From the NCBI GenBank assembly GCA_016713785.1, contig JADJOM010000003.1, forward strand, positions 2,375,501 through 2,439,500: 64,000 nucleotides of DNA, read 5' to 3'. Both the position numbers and the translations under genes were made by a program. The DNA is from Gemmatimonadota bacterium (lineage in GTDB: Bacteria; Gemmatimonadota; Gemmatimonadetes; Gemmatimonadales; GWC2-71-9). Positions 37,123 through 45,635 of this stretch are shown here, piece after piece (the first letter of the stretch is position 1; each line of letters begins with the position of its first letter). The notes below the pieces were generated by a model. That model saw only the letters and a program-made list of their open reading frames with translations. It did not search any database and was not told the DNA's origin.

Positions 37123-38205
37123 TCACGGGCGAGAGCGGCGGTCGAGCACGGAGTCCCACACGGCCAGGGCCGGCTTGGGCGTCAGCACCGAGTCGACCAG
37201 TCCGTTGTGGGCAAAGAGCGCCAGCGTCGGCGGCGGCGAGGGGATGCCGGCCAGGTCCAGGTCGGTGAAGGTGATCTGCATCCACCCGGCCGCGCCAGCG
37301 GCGTCCAGGATCCGGGCGTGCCGGGCGATGTAGCGCGCCTGCATGGCCGGCGTGCTCGCGACCGGTCCCGCCGTCACCGAACTCCAGCCCCCCTCGAGCA
37401 CCACCACGGGAAGCGGCGCGCCCTGCGTGAGGCGGGTGTAGTAGTTGAGCGGGATGCTGTCCGGATCGGCGAACCCGCCCAGGTAGGGATACGAGGACAG
37501 GCCCAGCGCGTCGAGGAAGGGAAAGTCCACCCGGTCCTGGGCGATGCCCTCGTAGATGCCCGAGCCCTGCAGCCCGCCCCACGCCGTCTCCACCTGCACG
37601 CTCACCATGAACCGCGTGGCGCTCCCGGCGGCGCTCCGCTCGGCGTGGGCCGCGTTCACCATGGTGACCACGGCCTGGTACACCGAGTCGGGCGCCGCGA
37701 GCCGGATGAGGTTGGTTTCCGCCGCGAGGCTCAGGTAGTCCGGGGCCAGGATGCTGTCCACCGCGGCCACGTATTCCCGGTACAGGCGCTGCACGGCGGT
37801 GTCGGTGATGCTGCGGCCGAGGGCCACCAGTTCCGGGTCTTCCGCCGCCCGGTTGAGCCCGTCGGTCACGTCCAGCGCCACCACGATCTTGTGCCCCTGC
37901 CCCCGGTAGTAGTTCACCAGCGGCAGCCGCACCACCCGCACCTCGGTGGCGGCGGCGGTGTCGTCCAGCAGCACGGTATAGGGAATCTCCAGCTGGATCA
38001 GGCCCGCGTCGGCGTGGGCGCTGCTCAGGGTGAGCGTCTCGAACAGCAGCGTCGTGTCCACCCGGGGTGGAATGGCCGAGAAGCCCATCAGGTAGGACCG
38101 GGTCGGTTCCCCGGGACCACTGCCCGCATCACCACAGGCGAGCAGCCCCGCCACCACGGCCGCCACGGTCCCGCCCACGAGTCGTGCCCTCACGGTGTGC
38201 TCCAT
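37123..38205 (-). CDS. Lipoprotein with TIM-barrel glycosidase-like features
   Basis: 360 residues from the ATG at 38205. The lipoprotein signal has lipobox 'GLLAC' (Cys24). The mature sequence alternates strands and helices as in a (beta/alpha)8 barrel. Glu163 in 'SLAAETNLIRL' and Glu271 in 'VVVLEGGWSS' fall where clan GH-A glycosidases (for example GH53) have their acid/base and nucleophile, about 110 residues apart. Strand 3 contains 'GHKIVVALDVTDG'. I infer a carbohydrate-active enzyme or a relative that only binds sugar; substrate unknown. It starts 15 bases after the TesA stop on the same strand, so it is probably co-transcribed with tesA. Confidence 0.55.
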   Translation of the reverse strand: MEHTVRARLVGGTVAAVVAGLLACGDAGSGPGEPTRSYLMGFSAIPPRVDTTLLFETLTLSSAHADAGLIQLEIPYTVLLDDTAAATEVRVVRLPLVNYYRGQGHKIVVALDVTDGLNRAAEDPELVALGRSITDTAVQRLYREYVAAVDSILAPDYLSLAAETNLIRLAAPDSVYQAVVTMVNAAHAERSAAGSATRFMVSVQVETAWGGLQGSGIYEGIAQDRVDFPFLDALGLSSYPYLGGFADPDSIPLNYYTRLTQGAPLPVVVLEGGWSSVTAGPVASTPAMQARYIARHARILDAAGAAGWMQITFTDLDLAGIPSPPPTLALFAHNGLVDSVLTPKPALAVWDSVLDRRSRP

Positions 38206-38939
38206 GCTGCGAGTCGTCCGTCCGCCTGCTCCCTCGCCGCCCGCAGCACCGGTTCCAGACCGCGCCACACGTTGTCCGCCACCAGGCGCGCGCCCCGGTT
38301 TCCGGGGTGGATGCCGTCCTGCTGGTTGAGCGAGTCGATGCCGGCCACGCCGTCGAGGATGAACGGCAGCAGCGTGATATCATTGCGCTTCGCGAGGCCC
38401 GGGAAGATCGCGCGGAACCTCCGGACGTAGTCCTGACCCAGGTTGGGCATCGCTTCCATGGCGGCGAGCACGATGCGGGTCGCGGGGCTCGCGGCGCGGG
38501 CGCGGTCGATGATGGCCTGGATGTTGGCCCGGGTGGAGTCCGGGTCCTGGCCGCGCAGGCCGTCGTTGGCGCCGGTCTCGATCACCAGCACGGCGGGCCG
38601 CTGCCGCATGATCCAGTCGATCCGCGTCAGGGCGCCGGCGCTCGATTCCCCGCTCTGCCCCGCGTTCACCACCGTGTAGCCGAGCCCCGCCGCATCCACC
38701 TTCCGCTGGATCCAGGCCGGATAGGCGCTGTCCGGGTCGAGGCCGAGGCCGGCCGTGAGGCTGGTGCCGAGAAACACGACGGTCGGGGCCCCGGCGGCGG
38801 AGGGGGCCGGGGGCTCGGCTCCGGTCGCGGGTGCCGGCAGCGACTCCGCGGCCGACCGGGCGGGGGGATCGCCCCCGGCGCCGCCACAGCCCCAGAGGAC
38901 CGTCGCCGCCAGCGCGACTATGATTCTAGCCGACCTCAT
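38190..38939 (-). CDS. tesA: Arylesterase/lysophospholipase of the TesA type (SGNH hydrolase), lipoprotein
   Basis: 249 residues from the ATG at 38939. A lipobox 'TVLWGC' (Cys18) is followed by a Pro/Ala-rich linker of about 30 residues. The SGNH blocks are all present: 'FLGTSLTAG' with nucleophile Ser60, 'NAGQSGESS' (Gly), 'ETGANDGLRG' with Asn125, and 'DGIHPGNRG' with Asp208 and His211. In E. coli TesA hydrolyses acyl esters and thioesters in the periplasm. It is divergent from the ABC genes with only 19 bases between starts, the same tesA/ybbA-ybbP layout as E. coli. Here it is a lipoprotein with a linker instead of a soluble protein. It ends 16 bases inside the preceding stretch of the glycosidase-like gene. 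Confidence 0.85.
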   Translation of the reverse strand: MRSARIIVALAATVLWGCGGAGGDPPARSAAESLPAPATGAEPPAPSAAGAPTVVFLGTSLTAGLGLDPDSAYPAWIQRKVDAAGLGYTVVNAGQSGESSAGALTRIDWIMRQRPAVLVIETGANDGLRGQDPDSTRANIQAIIDRARAASPATRIVLAAMEAMPNLGQDYVRRFRAIFPGLAKRNDITLLPFILDGVAGIDSLNQQDGIHPGNRGARLVADNVWRGLEPVLRAAREQADGRLAAWSTP

Positions 38940-38958
38940 CCAGGGCTGTCCAAGGTTC

Positions 38959-39630
38959 ATGATCCGCGTCGAATCGCTGTCCAAGGAATACCTCTCCGGC
39001 GGGCGTCCGCTCACCGTGCTGAAGGATATCACGCTGGAGATCCCCACGGGGGAGCTCGCCGCCATCGTGGGCCCCAGCGGCAGCGGGAAGACCACGCTGC
39101 TCGGCCTGCTGGCCGGGCTCGACCGCCCGAGCCGCGGGCGGGTGGTGGTGGACGGCACCGACCTCACCACCCTCTCCGAGGACGCGCTGGCCACCTTCCG
39201 GGCCGAGCGGGTGGGGTTCGTGTTCCAGTCGTTCCACCTGATCCCGACGCTGACCGCACGGGAGAACGTCGAGGTGCCGCTCGAGCTCCGGGGCGAGGAG
39301 GCGCGCGGGCGGGCCGATGAATTGCTGGCCCGGGTGGGCCTCAAGGGCCGGGAGCACCACTACCCCGCCCAGCTCTCCGGGGGCGAGCAGCAGCGGGTGG
39401 CGCTGGCGCGCGCCTTCGCCAACCGGCCGCGCATCCTGTTCGCCGATGAGCCGACCGGCAACCTCGACCAGGGCACCGGCCAGCGGGTGGTGGACATCCT
39501 GCTCGAGCTCAACCGGGAGCTCGGCACCACCACGGTGCTGGTCACCCACGACCTCGAGCTGGCCCGCAAGGCGCGGCGGGTGATCCGCCTGGCCGACGGC
39601 GCCGTGGTGAGCGACGGGGCCGCCGGGTGA
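38959..39630 (+). CDS. ybbA: ABC ATP-binding protein, YbbA/LolD type
   Basis: A 223-residue ATPase. Walker A is 'GPSGSGKTTLL', the Q-loop is 'VFQSFHLIPTLTARENVEVP', the signature is 'LSGGEQQRVALARAFANRP', Walker B is 'ILFADEPTGNLD', and the H-loop is 'VLVTHDLELA'. This is the MacB/LolD/YbbA class, which works with FtsX-type permeases that do not carry substrates through a channel but perform mechanical work across the membrane. The ATG has AAGG 4 bases upstream. It overlaps the permease start by GTGA. The tesA-ybbA-ybbP order is conserved with Proteobacteria, which supports the gene name. Confidence 0.9.
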   Translation: MIRVESLSKEYLSGGRPLTVLKDITLEIPTGELAAIVGPSGSGKTTLLGLLAGLDRPSRGRVVVDGTDLTTLSEDALATFRAERVGFVFQSFHLIPTLTARENVEVPLELRGEEARGRADELLARVGLKGREHHYPAQLSGGEQQRVALARAFANRPRILFADEPTGNLDQGTGQRVVDILLELNRELGTTTVLVTHDLELARKARRVIRLADGAVVSDGAAG

Positions 39631-42239
39631 GCCGCCTGGGCTTCGTGACCCGGCTGGCGTGGCGGGAGAGCCGCGCCGCCGGCCGCCGGATGTTGCTGCT
39701 CACGGCGGCGATCTCCATCGGCGTGGGGGCGCTGGTGGCCATCGAGTCGTTCACCGACAACCTGCAGGTGGCCGTCGAGGGCCAGTCACGCGCGCTGCTG
39801 GGTGGTGACCTCGCGGTCAGCGCCCGCAGCGCGCCCTCCGAGTCCTTCCGGCGCACCCTCGACTCCCTGACCCTCGCGGCCGGCGCGGACAGCGTGCGCG
39901 ACCGCGCCAGCGTCACCTCGTTCAGCGGCATGGCCTATGTGCCCCGCACCGCCGGCACCCGGCTGGTGCAGGTCAACGCCATCACCGGCGGCTACCCGTT
40001 CTACGGCGTGGCGCGCACCGAGCCCGCCACCGCCTGGGCCCGGCTGGCCACCGAGCGGGTCACGCTGGTGGACCCGGCATTTCTCACCTCGCTGGGCGCG
40101 CAGGTGGGCGACACCATGGCGCTGGGCGAGGCCCGGTTCGTCATCGCCGGCACGGTGACGAGCTTCCCCGGGGACGTGGGCGTCCGCGCCGCCTTCGGCC
40201 CGCGGGTGTACATCCCGGGCGCGCTCCTCGCGGAGACCGGCCTCCTCGGGTTCGGCGCGCGGGTGGAGTATGAGTGGTTTCTGCGGACCCCCGACTCCCT
40301 CGACGCGCGGGCGTTCGGCGCCACCTGGCAGCCGCGGATCGGCGCCCAGCAGGGGCGGCTTCGCACCGCGGTCGAGGAGGAGCAGGACCTCAAGCAGTTC
40401 CTCGACCAGCTGGGCCGCTATCTCGGGCTCGTGGCGCTGATCGCGCTGCTGCTGGGGGGCGTGGGCGTGGGCAGCGCGGTGCAGGTGTTCATCAAGCGCA
40501 AGCGCGACACCATCGCGGTGCTCCGCTGCCTGGGCGCCACCAGCGGCCAGGTCTTCGGCGCCTACCTGCTGCAGGCCGCGGTGATGGGGCTGCTCGGAAG
40601 CCTGGCCGGGGTGGTCCTGGGGGTGCTGCTGCAGCTGGCGCTGCCCACGGTGTTCGGCGCCTTCCTGCCGCTCGACGTGACCGTGGTTCCCTCGCCCGGC
40701 GCCATCGCCACCGGCCTCGGCGTGGGGGTGTGGGTGGCGGTGGTGTTCGCGCTGCTGCCGCTGCTCGCGGTGCGCCGGGTACCCCCGCTCGCCGTCCTGC
40801 GGCGGGACGTGGAGGAGGGCCCCGGTGCCCGCGCCGATCGCTGGATGTGGCTGGCGCGGGCGGCGCTCGCGGCCAGCGTGATCGGGATGGCCGCGCTGCA
40901 GGTGGGCCAGCTGCTGCAGGGGGCCGTCTTCGCGGCCGGGATCGGCGCCGCGCTCCTGGTGCTGTGGCTCGCGGCGTTCGGCCTCACCCGGGCGCTGCGC
41001 CGCTGGTTCCCGCACCGGCTGCCCTACGTGGCCCGGCAGGGCCTGGCCAACCTCTACCGGCCGGCCAACCAGACCGTAGCGGTGGTGCTGGCGCTCGGCT
41101 TCGGGGCGTTCCTGCTGGGCGCGCTGGCCGTCATGCAGCACAACCTGCTCAGGCAGCTGCAGCTCGACGGCGGCATCGGGCGGCCCAACCTGGTCTTCTT
41201 CGACATCCAGCCCGACCAGCGCGACGACGTCCTGGCCCGCATCCGCGCCGCGGGGCTCGAGGCGCAGGCGCCGGTGCCGATCGTCCCCATGCGGCTGGTG
41301 GCCATCAAGGGCAAGCGGGTCAAGGACCTGCTGGCGGACACCCTGCACCGGTCGGCGGGCCCCGACAGCGCCGGGCGCGGGGCGCGCGACCGCGGCCCCC
41401 GCGACGACATCACCTGGGCGCTCCGCCGCGAGTACCGCTCCACCTACCGCGACGCCTCGGTCGGCTCCGAGAAGCTCGTGGTGGGCGACTGGTGGGCGCC
41501 CGGCGCCGGGGCCGCGCCCGGCGTGGTACCCCTCTCGCTCGAGGTGGGCATCGCGGGCGACCTCGACGTGACCATCCGCGACACCCTCACCTGGAGCATC
41601 CAGGGGGTCGAGATCCCCAGCGTGGTCACCAGCCTGCGCGAGGTGAACTGGGCCCGCTTCGAGCCCAACTTCTTCGCCGTCTTCCCGGCGGGCCCGCTCG
41701 ACGCCGCGCCGCAGAGCTTCGTGGTCCTCACCCGGGTGGACGACGCCACCGTGATGGGCCAGGTGCAGCGCAGCATCGTGGAGCGGCATCCCAACGTCAC
41801 CTCGATCGACCTCACCTCCATCCAGAAGAGCATCGAGCAGATCGTGGCCAGCGTCTCGCTGGCCATCCGCTTCATGGCGCTGTTCAGCCTGGCCACCGGC
41901 GTCGTGGTGCTGGTGGGCGCGCTCGCCACCAGCCGCTACCAGCGGGTGCGCGAGGCGGCGCTCCTCAAGACCCTCGGCGCCACCCGGCGCCAGGTGGTGC
42001 GCATCATGGTCACGGAGTACGCCGCGCTCGGCCTGCTCGCGGCGGTGGTGGCCACCGGGCTCTCCACCGCCGGCGGCTGGGCGCTCATGAAGTGGGTCTT
42101 CGAAGTACCGTTCACGGTGCCGTGGGCGGGATTCGCGATCCTGGCCACCGTCCTCGTGGCGCTGCCGGTGGCCACGGGGCTGTGGACCAGCCTGGACCTG
42201 TTCCGGCGGTCGCCGCTGGCGGTGCTGCGGGAGGAGTAG
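39627..42239 (+). CDS. ybbP: ABC permease with duplicated FtsX domains, YbbP type
   Basis: An 870-residue membrane protein starting at GTG 39627, overlapping the ATPase stop. An N-terminal helix (about 20-40, 'LLLTAAISIGVGALVAIESF') is followed by a periplasmic MacB-like domain, a first FtsX block (about 265-390), a pair of central helices (about 415-455) and an entry into a second half ('YVARQGLANLYRPANQTVAV', about 470). A second periplasmic domain and FtsX block follow, ending with 'SLDLFRRSPLAVLREE'. Ten helices in total fit YbbP. With YbbA it should form a mechanotransmission-type complex; in E. coli TesA associates with it. A 9-bp hairpin follows the stop. Confidence 0.88.
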   Translation: MSRLGFVTRLAWRESRAAGRRMLLLTAAISIGVGALVAIESFTDNLQVAVEGQSRALLGGDLAVSARSAPSESFRRTLDSLTLAAGADSVRDRASVTSFSGMAYVPRTAGTRLVQVNAITGGYPFYGVARTEPATAWARLATERVTLVDPAFLTSLGAQVGDTMALGEARFVIAGTVTSFPGDVGVRAAFGPRVYIPGALLAETGLLGFGARVEYEWFLRTPDSLDARAFGATWQPRIGAQQGRLRTAVEEEQDLKQFLDQLGRYLGLVALIALLLGGVGVGSAVQVFIKRKRDTIAVLRCLGATSGQVFGAYLLQAAVMGLLGSLAGVVLGVLLQLALPTVFGAFLPLDVTVVPSPGAIATGLGVGVWVAVVFALLPLLAVRRVPPLAVLRRDVEEGPGARADRWMWLARAALAASVIGMAALQVGQLLQGAVFAAGIGAALLVLWLAAFGLTRALRRWFPHRLPYVARQGLANLYRPANQTVAVVLALGFGAFLLGALAVMQHNLLRQLQLDGGIGRPNLVFFDIQPDQRDDVLARIRAAGLEAQAPVPIVPMRLVAIKGKRVKDLLADTLHRSAGPDSAGRGARDRGPRDDITWALRREYRSTYRDASVGSEKLVVGDWWAPGAGAAPGVVPLSLEVGIAGDLDVTIRDTLTWSIQGVEIPSVVTSLREVNWARFEPNFFAVFPAGPLDAAPQSFVVLTRVDDATVMGQVQRSIVERHPNVTSIDLTSIQKSIEQIVASVSLAIRFMALFSLATGVVVLVGALATSRYQRVREAALLKTLGATRRQVVRIMVTEYAALGLLAAVVATGLSTAGGWALMKWVFEVPFTVPWAGFAILATVLVALPVATGLWTSLDLFRRSPLAVLREE

Positions 42240-42252
42240 CCGGCCGATTCCC

Positions 42253-42273
42253 CCGGGGCGCCACGCGCCCCGG
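42253..42273 (+). terminator. 9-bp GC hairpin after ybbP
   Basis: CCGGGGCGC (42253-42261) pairs exactly with GCGCCCCGG (42265-42273) around 3 bases, 14 bases after the ybbP stop. No T-run follows. Confidence 0.5.
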
Positions 42274-42363
42274 CGCCCTCCCTGCACCCCCCGCCCGACC
42301 CTCCCGCCCCCTCCCCGGGCACCATTACTCTTCTCCCCATCCCTCCCTCAACCCGGATCACGC

Positions 42364-45300
42364 ATGCTGGGCGTCCTCACCCTGCTCTTCATCCTGTCCG
42401 GTGCCGCCGGCCTCTTCTACGAGTCGGTCTGGTCCCGCTACCTCGGCCTCTTCGTGGGCCACAACGCCTACGCCCAGGTGATCGTGCTGGTGATCTTCCT
42501 CGGCGGCATGGCGCTCGGGGCGATGATCGTCGGCCGGATCACGGAGCGGCTCAAGGAGCCGCTCTTCGGCTACGCGATGATCGAGGCCGTGGTGGGGCTC
42601 ATCGGGCTGGTGTTCCAGGACGTGTACGTCGCGGTGACCAACTGGGCCTACAGCTCGGTCTTCCCCTCCACCGCGGGCTCGGTGTCGCTCACCATCGCCA
42701 AGTGGAGCCTCGCCGCCCTGCTGATCCTCCCCCAGTCCATCCTGCTCGGCGCCACCTTCCCGCTCATGTCGGCGGGCGCGCTGCGCCGGCTGCGGAAGCA
42801 CCCCGGGCGGACGCTGTCCATCCTCTACTTCGCCAACAGCTTCGGCGCCGCGGTCGGGGTGCTCATCGCCGGGTTCTACCTGGTGGAGCAGGTGGGCCTG
42901 CCCGGCACCATCCTCGCCGCCGCGATCCTCAACTTCGTGGTGGCCATCGGCGCGATGGTGACCATGAAGTACGTCCCCGACGGCGAGGAGGCCGCGCCCG
43001 ACCCGGCCCCCGCCGAGCCGGTGGGCGGCCGCGCCGCGGGACTGGCCCCGACCACCCTGCAGCGCCTGCTCCTGTGGACCGCCCTGGGCACGGCGGTGGC
43101 CTCGTTCATCTACGAGATCGCCTGGATCCGCATGCTCTCGATGGTGCTCTCCAGCGCCACCCACTCGTTCGAGCTCATGCTCTCGGCGTTCATCCTGGGG
43201 CTCGCCCTGGGCGCCTTCTGGGTGCGCACCCGCGCCGACCGCTTCAGCAATCCGCTCCGCGCCCTGGGCCTCACCCAGCTCGCCATGGGCGCCCTGGCCC
43301 TCGCCACCCTGCCCATCTACTTCAAGGCCTTCAGCTGGATGGGCGTGTTCATCCAGACCTTTGCCCGGTCGGAGCCGGGCTACGTGGGCTACAACATCGC
43401 CCGCTACGCCATCTGCCTGCTGGTGATGCTGCCGGCCACCTTCTGCGCCGGGATCACCTTGCCGCTCATCACCCGCACCCTGGTGCAGGGGGGCGTGGGC
43501 GAGAAGGCCATCGGCCAGGTGTACAGCTGGAACACCTTCGGCTCGATCGTGGGCGTGAGCCTGGCGGCGCTGGTGCTGATGCCGCTGCTGGGCCTCAAGT
43601 TCCTGCTCACCAGCGGCGCCCTGCTCGACATGGGCGTGGGCGTGGCCATCCTCTTCGTGATCGCGCCCGCGGGCGGGGCGGCCGCGCGGCGGCTGGCCCT
43701 CGGCGCCGCCGGGTTCCTGGCCCTGGTGGGCATCGTCACCGCGGTCAGCCCGGCCTTCGACCGCCACCTGCTCCTCTCCGGCGTGTACCGCTTCGGCACC
43801 CTGCCGGCCAAGGATGCCCGCGAGATCCTCTACTACAAGGACGGCCGCACCGCAACCGTCTCGGCCGAGAAGATCCTGCAGAGCGGCGAGATCTTCATCG
43901 CCACCAACGGCAAGTCGGACGGGTCGCTCTCCCCGTACTGGTTCGAGGCCTGCAGCGACACGGCGCCCCGCCACCCGCTGCGCGGGGACGCCGCCACGCT
44001 CGCCCTCGCGGCGCTGATCACCCTGGCCCACACCCCTGGCGCCGAGACCGGCGCGGTGATCGGCCAGGGCACCGGGATGTCCAGTCACCTGCTGCTCGGC
44101 AGCCCCCGGCTCAAGGAGCTGTACACCATCGAGATCGAGCCGGAGATGATCGCGGCCTCGAAGCGGGGCTTCTACCCGGCCAACGCCCGCGTCTTCGATG
44201 ACCCCCGCGCCCACTTCGTGGTGGACGACGCCAAGAGCTACTTCGCCGCCGCCGGCCGCAAGTACGACTTCATCTTCTCCGAGCCGTCGCACCCCTGGGT
44301 GAGCGGCGTGGCGGGGCTGTTCACCGCCGAGTTCTACGACCGGGTGAACCAGTACCTCGCGCCCGGGGGCGTCTTTGCCCAGTGGATCCACATCTACGAC
44401 ATCAACGACCGCCTGGTGATGACGGTCCTCTCGGCGCTGCACCAGAAGTTCCGGCACTACGAGGTGTACATGCCGGCCGTCTCGGACATGCTGGTGATCG
44501 CCACCAACAGCGACCGCGGCGTGCCCGCGCCGGACTGGGGCATCTTCCAGTTCCCGGGCATCGCGAAGGACTTCTGCCACCAGATCCCCTTCACTCCCGA
44601 GGCCATGGAGGCCACCCGCCTCGGCAACCGCACCTCCCTCGGCCCGCTGGTGGAGAACTTCCCCACCCCCAACTCCGACTTCTTCCCGCACCTCGACAAC
44701 GGGGCCGAGCGCACCCGCTACATGGCACAGCAGGCCACGGGGATCTTCGGCCTCTCGTTCGAGCGGTTCGACATCACCGCGCCGTTCATCCGGCGGCGGG
44801 TGCCGCCCGCCTCGTTCACCCTGGCGCCGGCGCCCGACATCCCGCGGATGTACGACCTCTCCCTCGGCGCCACCGTGCGGGGCCCGGCCCCGGCCCTCCG
44901 CCAGGACACCGTCCCCGCCGATGAACGGAAGGCCGTGGCGCTCTACCGCGCCCGCGCCTGGCGCGCCGAGCTGGCCGCGGCCGAGGGCCCCGCCGACTGG
45001 CGGGTGTGGATCCAGCGCATGGCCGACATCGAGCACGACCGCTACGGCGGCACCAGCGGCTACGCCGACGAGGCCTTCTATGCCGAGATCGGCCGCTACC
45101 TCGACCGGCACCAGGCGCCCCCCCAGGTCCGGGCCGCCATGGAGTTCCGCCACGGCATCTCCGGCTGGGACTTCCCCCGGGCCATCCGCGCCGCCGAGCC
45201 GCTGGTGGAGGCGGCGCTGGCCAAGACCCCCTGGCTCCCCAATGACGAGCTGCGGGAGGGACTCTCGGTGGCCCTGCTGGCCACCGGCGACGCCGCCGGC

Positions 45301-45585
45301 GCCCGGCGGGCGTTCGAGGCGCTGGCCCCCTTCACCCGCCGCCCCTCGGGCGACTTCCGCACCGCCCTCCTGGCCTCATACATCCAGACGGTGGAGGAGC
45401 AGCAGGGGAGGGAGGCGGGAGGCGGGAGGCGGGAGGCGGGAGGCGGGAATCGGGAATCGGGAATCGGGAAGCGGGAAACGGGAAGCGGGAGACGGGGTAA
45501 GGCGCCTACCGCCTACCGCCTACCGCCTACCGCCTTACCGCCCTACCGCCCTACCGCCCTACCGCCCTACCGCCCCACCGCCTGA
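42364..45585 (+). CDS. Fused multi-spanning membrane/spermidine-synthase-like protein
   Basis: A 1073-residue protein. The first ~470 residues form about 12-14 transmembrane helices opening with 'LTLLFILSGAAGLFYESVW', the hallmark of SpeE-type fused membrane proteins. The soluble part (about 500-720) resembles the Rossmann-fold spermidine synthase domain: 'VIGQGTGMSSHLLLGSP' at the S-adenosyl-donor loop, then 'IEIEPEMIAASKRGFYPANA' and 'FSEPSHPWVSGVAGLFTAEF'. A helical region to about 1010 follows. The last 60 residues are low-complexity sequence coded by microsatellites ('GGRREAGGG', 'ALPPYRPTA' repeats). Many of these fused proteins are not true polyamine synthases; an aminopropyl- or methyl-transfer role is unproven. 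Confidence 0.8.
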   Translation: MLGVLTLLFILSGAAGLFYESVWSRYLGLFVGHNAYAQVIVLVIFLGGMALGAMIVGRITERLKEPLFGYAMIEAVVGLIGLVFQDVYVAVTNWAYSSVFPSTAGSVSLTIAKWSLAALLILPQSILLGATFPLMSAGALRRLRKHPGRTLSILYFANSFGAAVGVLIAGFYLVEQVGLPGTILAAAILNFVVAIGAMVTMKYVPDGEEAAPDPAPAEPVGGRAAGLAPTTLQRLLLWTALGTAVASFIYEIAWIRMLSMVLSSATHSFELMLSAFILGLALGAFWVRTRADRFSNPLRALGLTQLAMGALALATLPIYFKAFSWMGVFIQTFARSEPGYVGYNIARYAICLLVMLPATFCAGITLPLITRTLVQGGVGEKAIGQVYSWNTFGSIVGVSLAALVLMPLLGLKFLLTSGALLDMGVGVAILFVIAPAGGAAARRLALGAAGFLALVGIVTAVSPAFDRHLLLSGVYRFGTLPAKDAREILYYKDGRTATVSAEKILQSGEIFIATNGKSDGSLSPYWFEACSDTAPRHPLRGDAATLALAALITLAHTPGAETGAVIGQGTGMSSHLLLGSPRLKELYTIEIEPEMIAASKRGFYPANARVFDDPRAHFVVDDAKSYFAAAGRKYDFIFSEPSHPWVSGVAGLFTAEFYDRVNQYLAPGGVFAQWIHIYDINDRLVMTVLSALHQKFRHYEVYMPAVSDMLVIATNSDRGVPAPDWGIFQFPGIAKDFCHQIPFTPEAMEATRLGNRTSLGPLVENFPTPNSDFFPHLDNGAERTRYMAQQATGIFGLSFERFDITAPFIRRRVPPASFTLAPAPDIPRMYDLSLGATVRGPAPALRQDTVPADERKAVALYRARAWRAELAAAEGPADWRVWIQRMADIEHDRYGGTSGYADEAFYAEIGRYLDRHQAPPQVRAAMEFRHGISGWDFPRAIRAAEPLVEAALAKTPWLPNDELREGLSVALLATGDAAGARRAFEALAPFTRRPSGDFRTALLASYIQTVEEQQGREAGGGRREAGGGNRESGIGKRETGSGRRGKAPTAYRLPPTALPPYRPTALPPYRPTA

Positions 45586-45590
45586 CCGCT
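45404..45590. repeat. Degenerate 7-9 bp microsatellite tracts
   Basis: Four tracts lie in a row: GGCGGGA units, then ATCGGGA/AGCGGGA units, then CTACCGC units, then CCCTACCGC units, from about 45404 to 45590. They cover the end of the fused SpeE-like gene and its stop. The G-rich first half is roughly complementary to the C-rich second half, so a long imperfect fold-back is possible. Confidence 0.8.
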
Positions 45591-45635
45591 AGCTTTCCCG
45601 GGGTTCCGTCCCTCGACCCCTTACACGCGATCCCC

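Noticed and set aside
42364..45585. True polyamine biosynthesis gene
   Set aside because: The fused membrane form often lacks proven aminopropyltransferase activity, and no speD or other polyamine gene is nearby. Only the fold is claimed.
45404..45590. Insertion-sequence end or transposon scar
   Set aside because: There is no transposase and no target duplication; the sequence is made of short tandem units.
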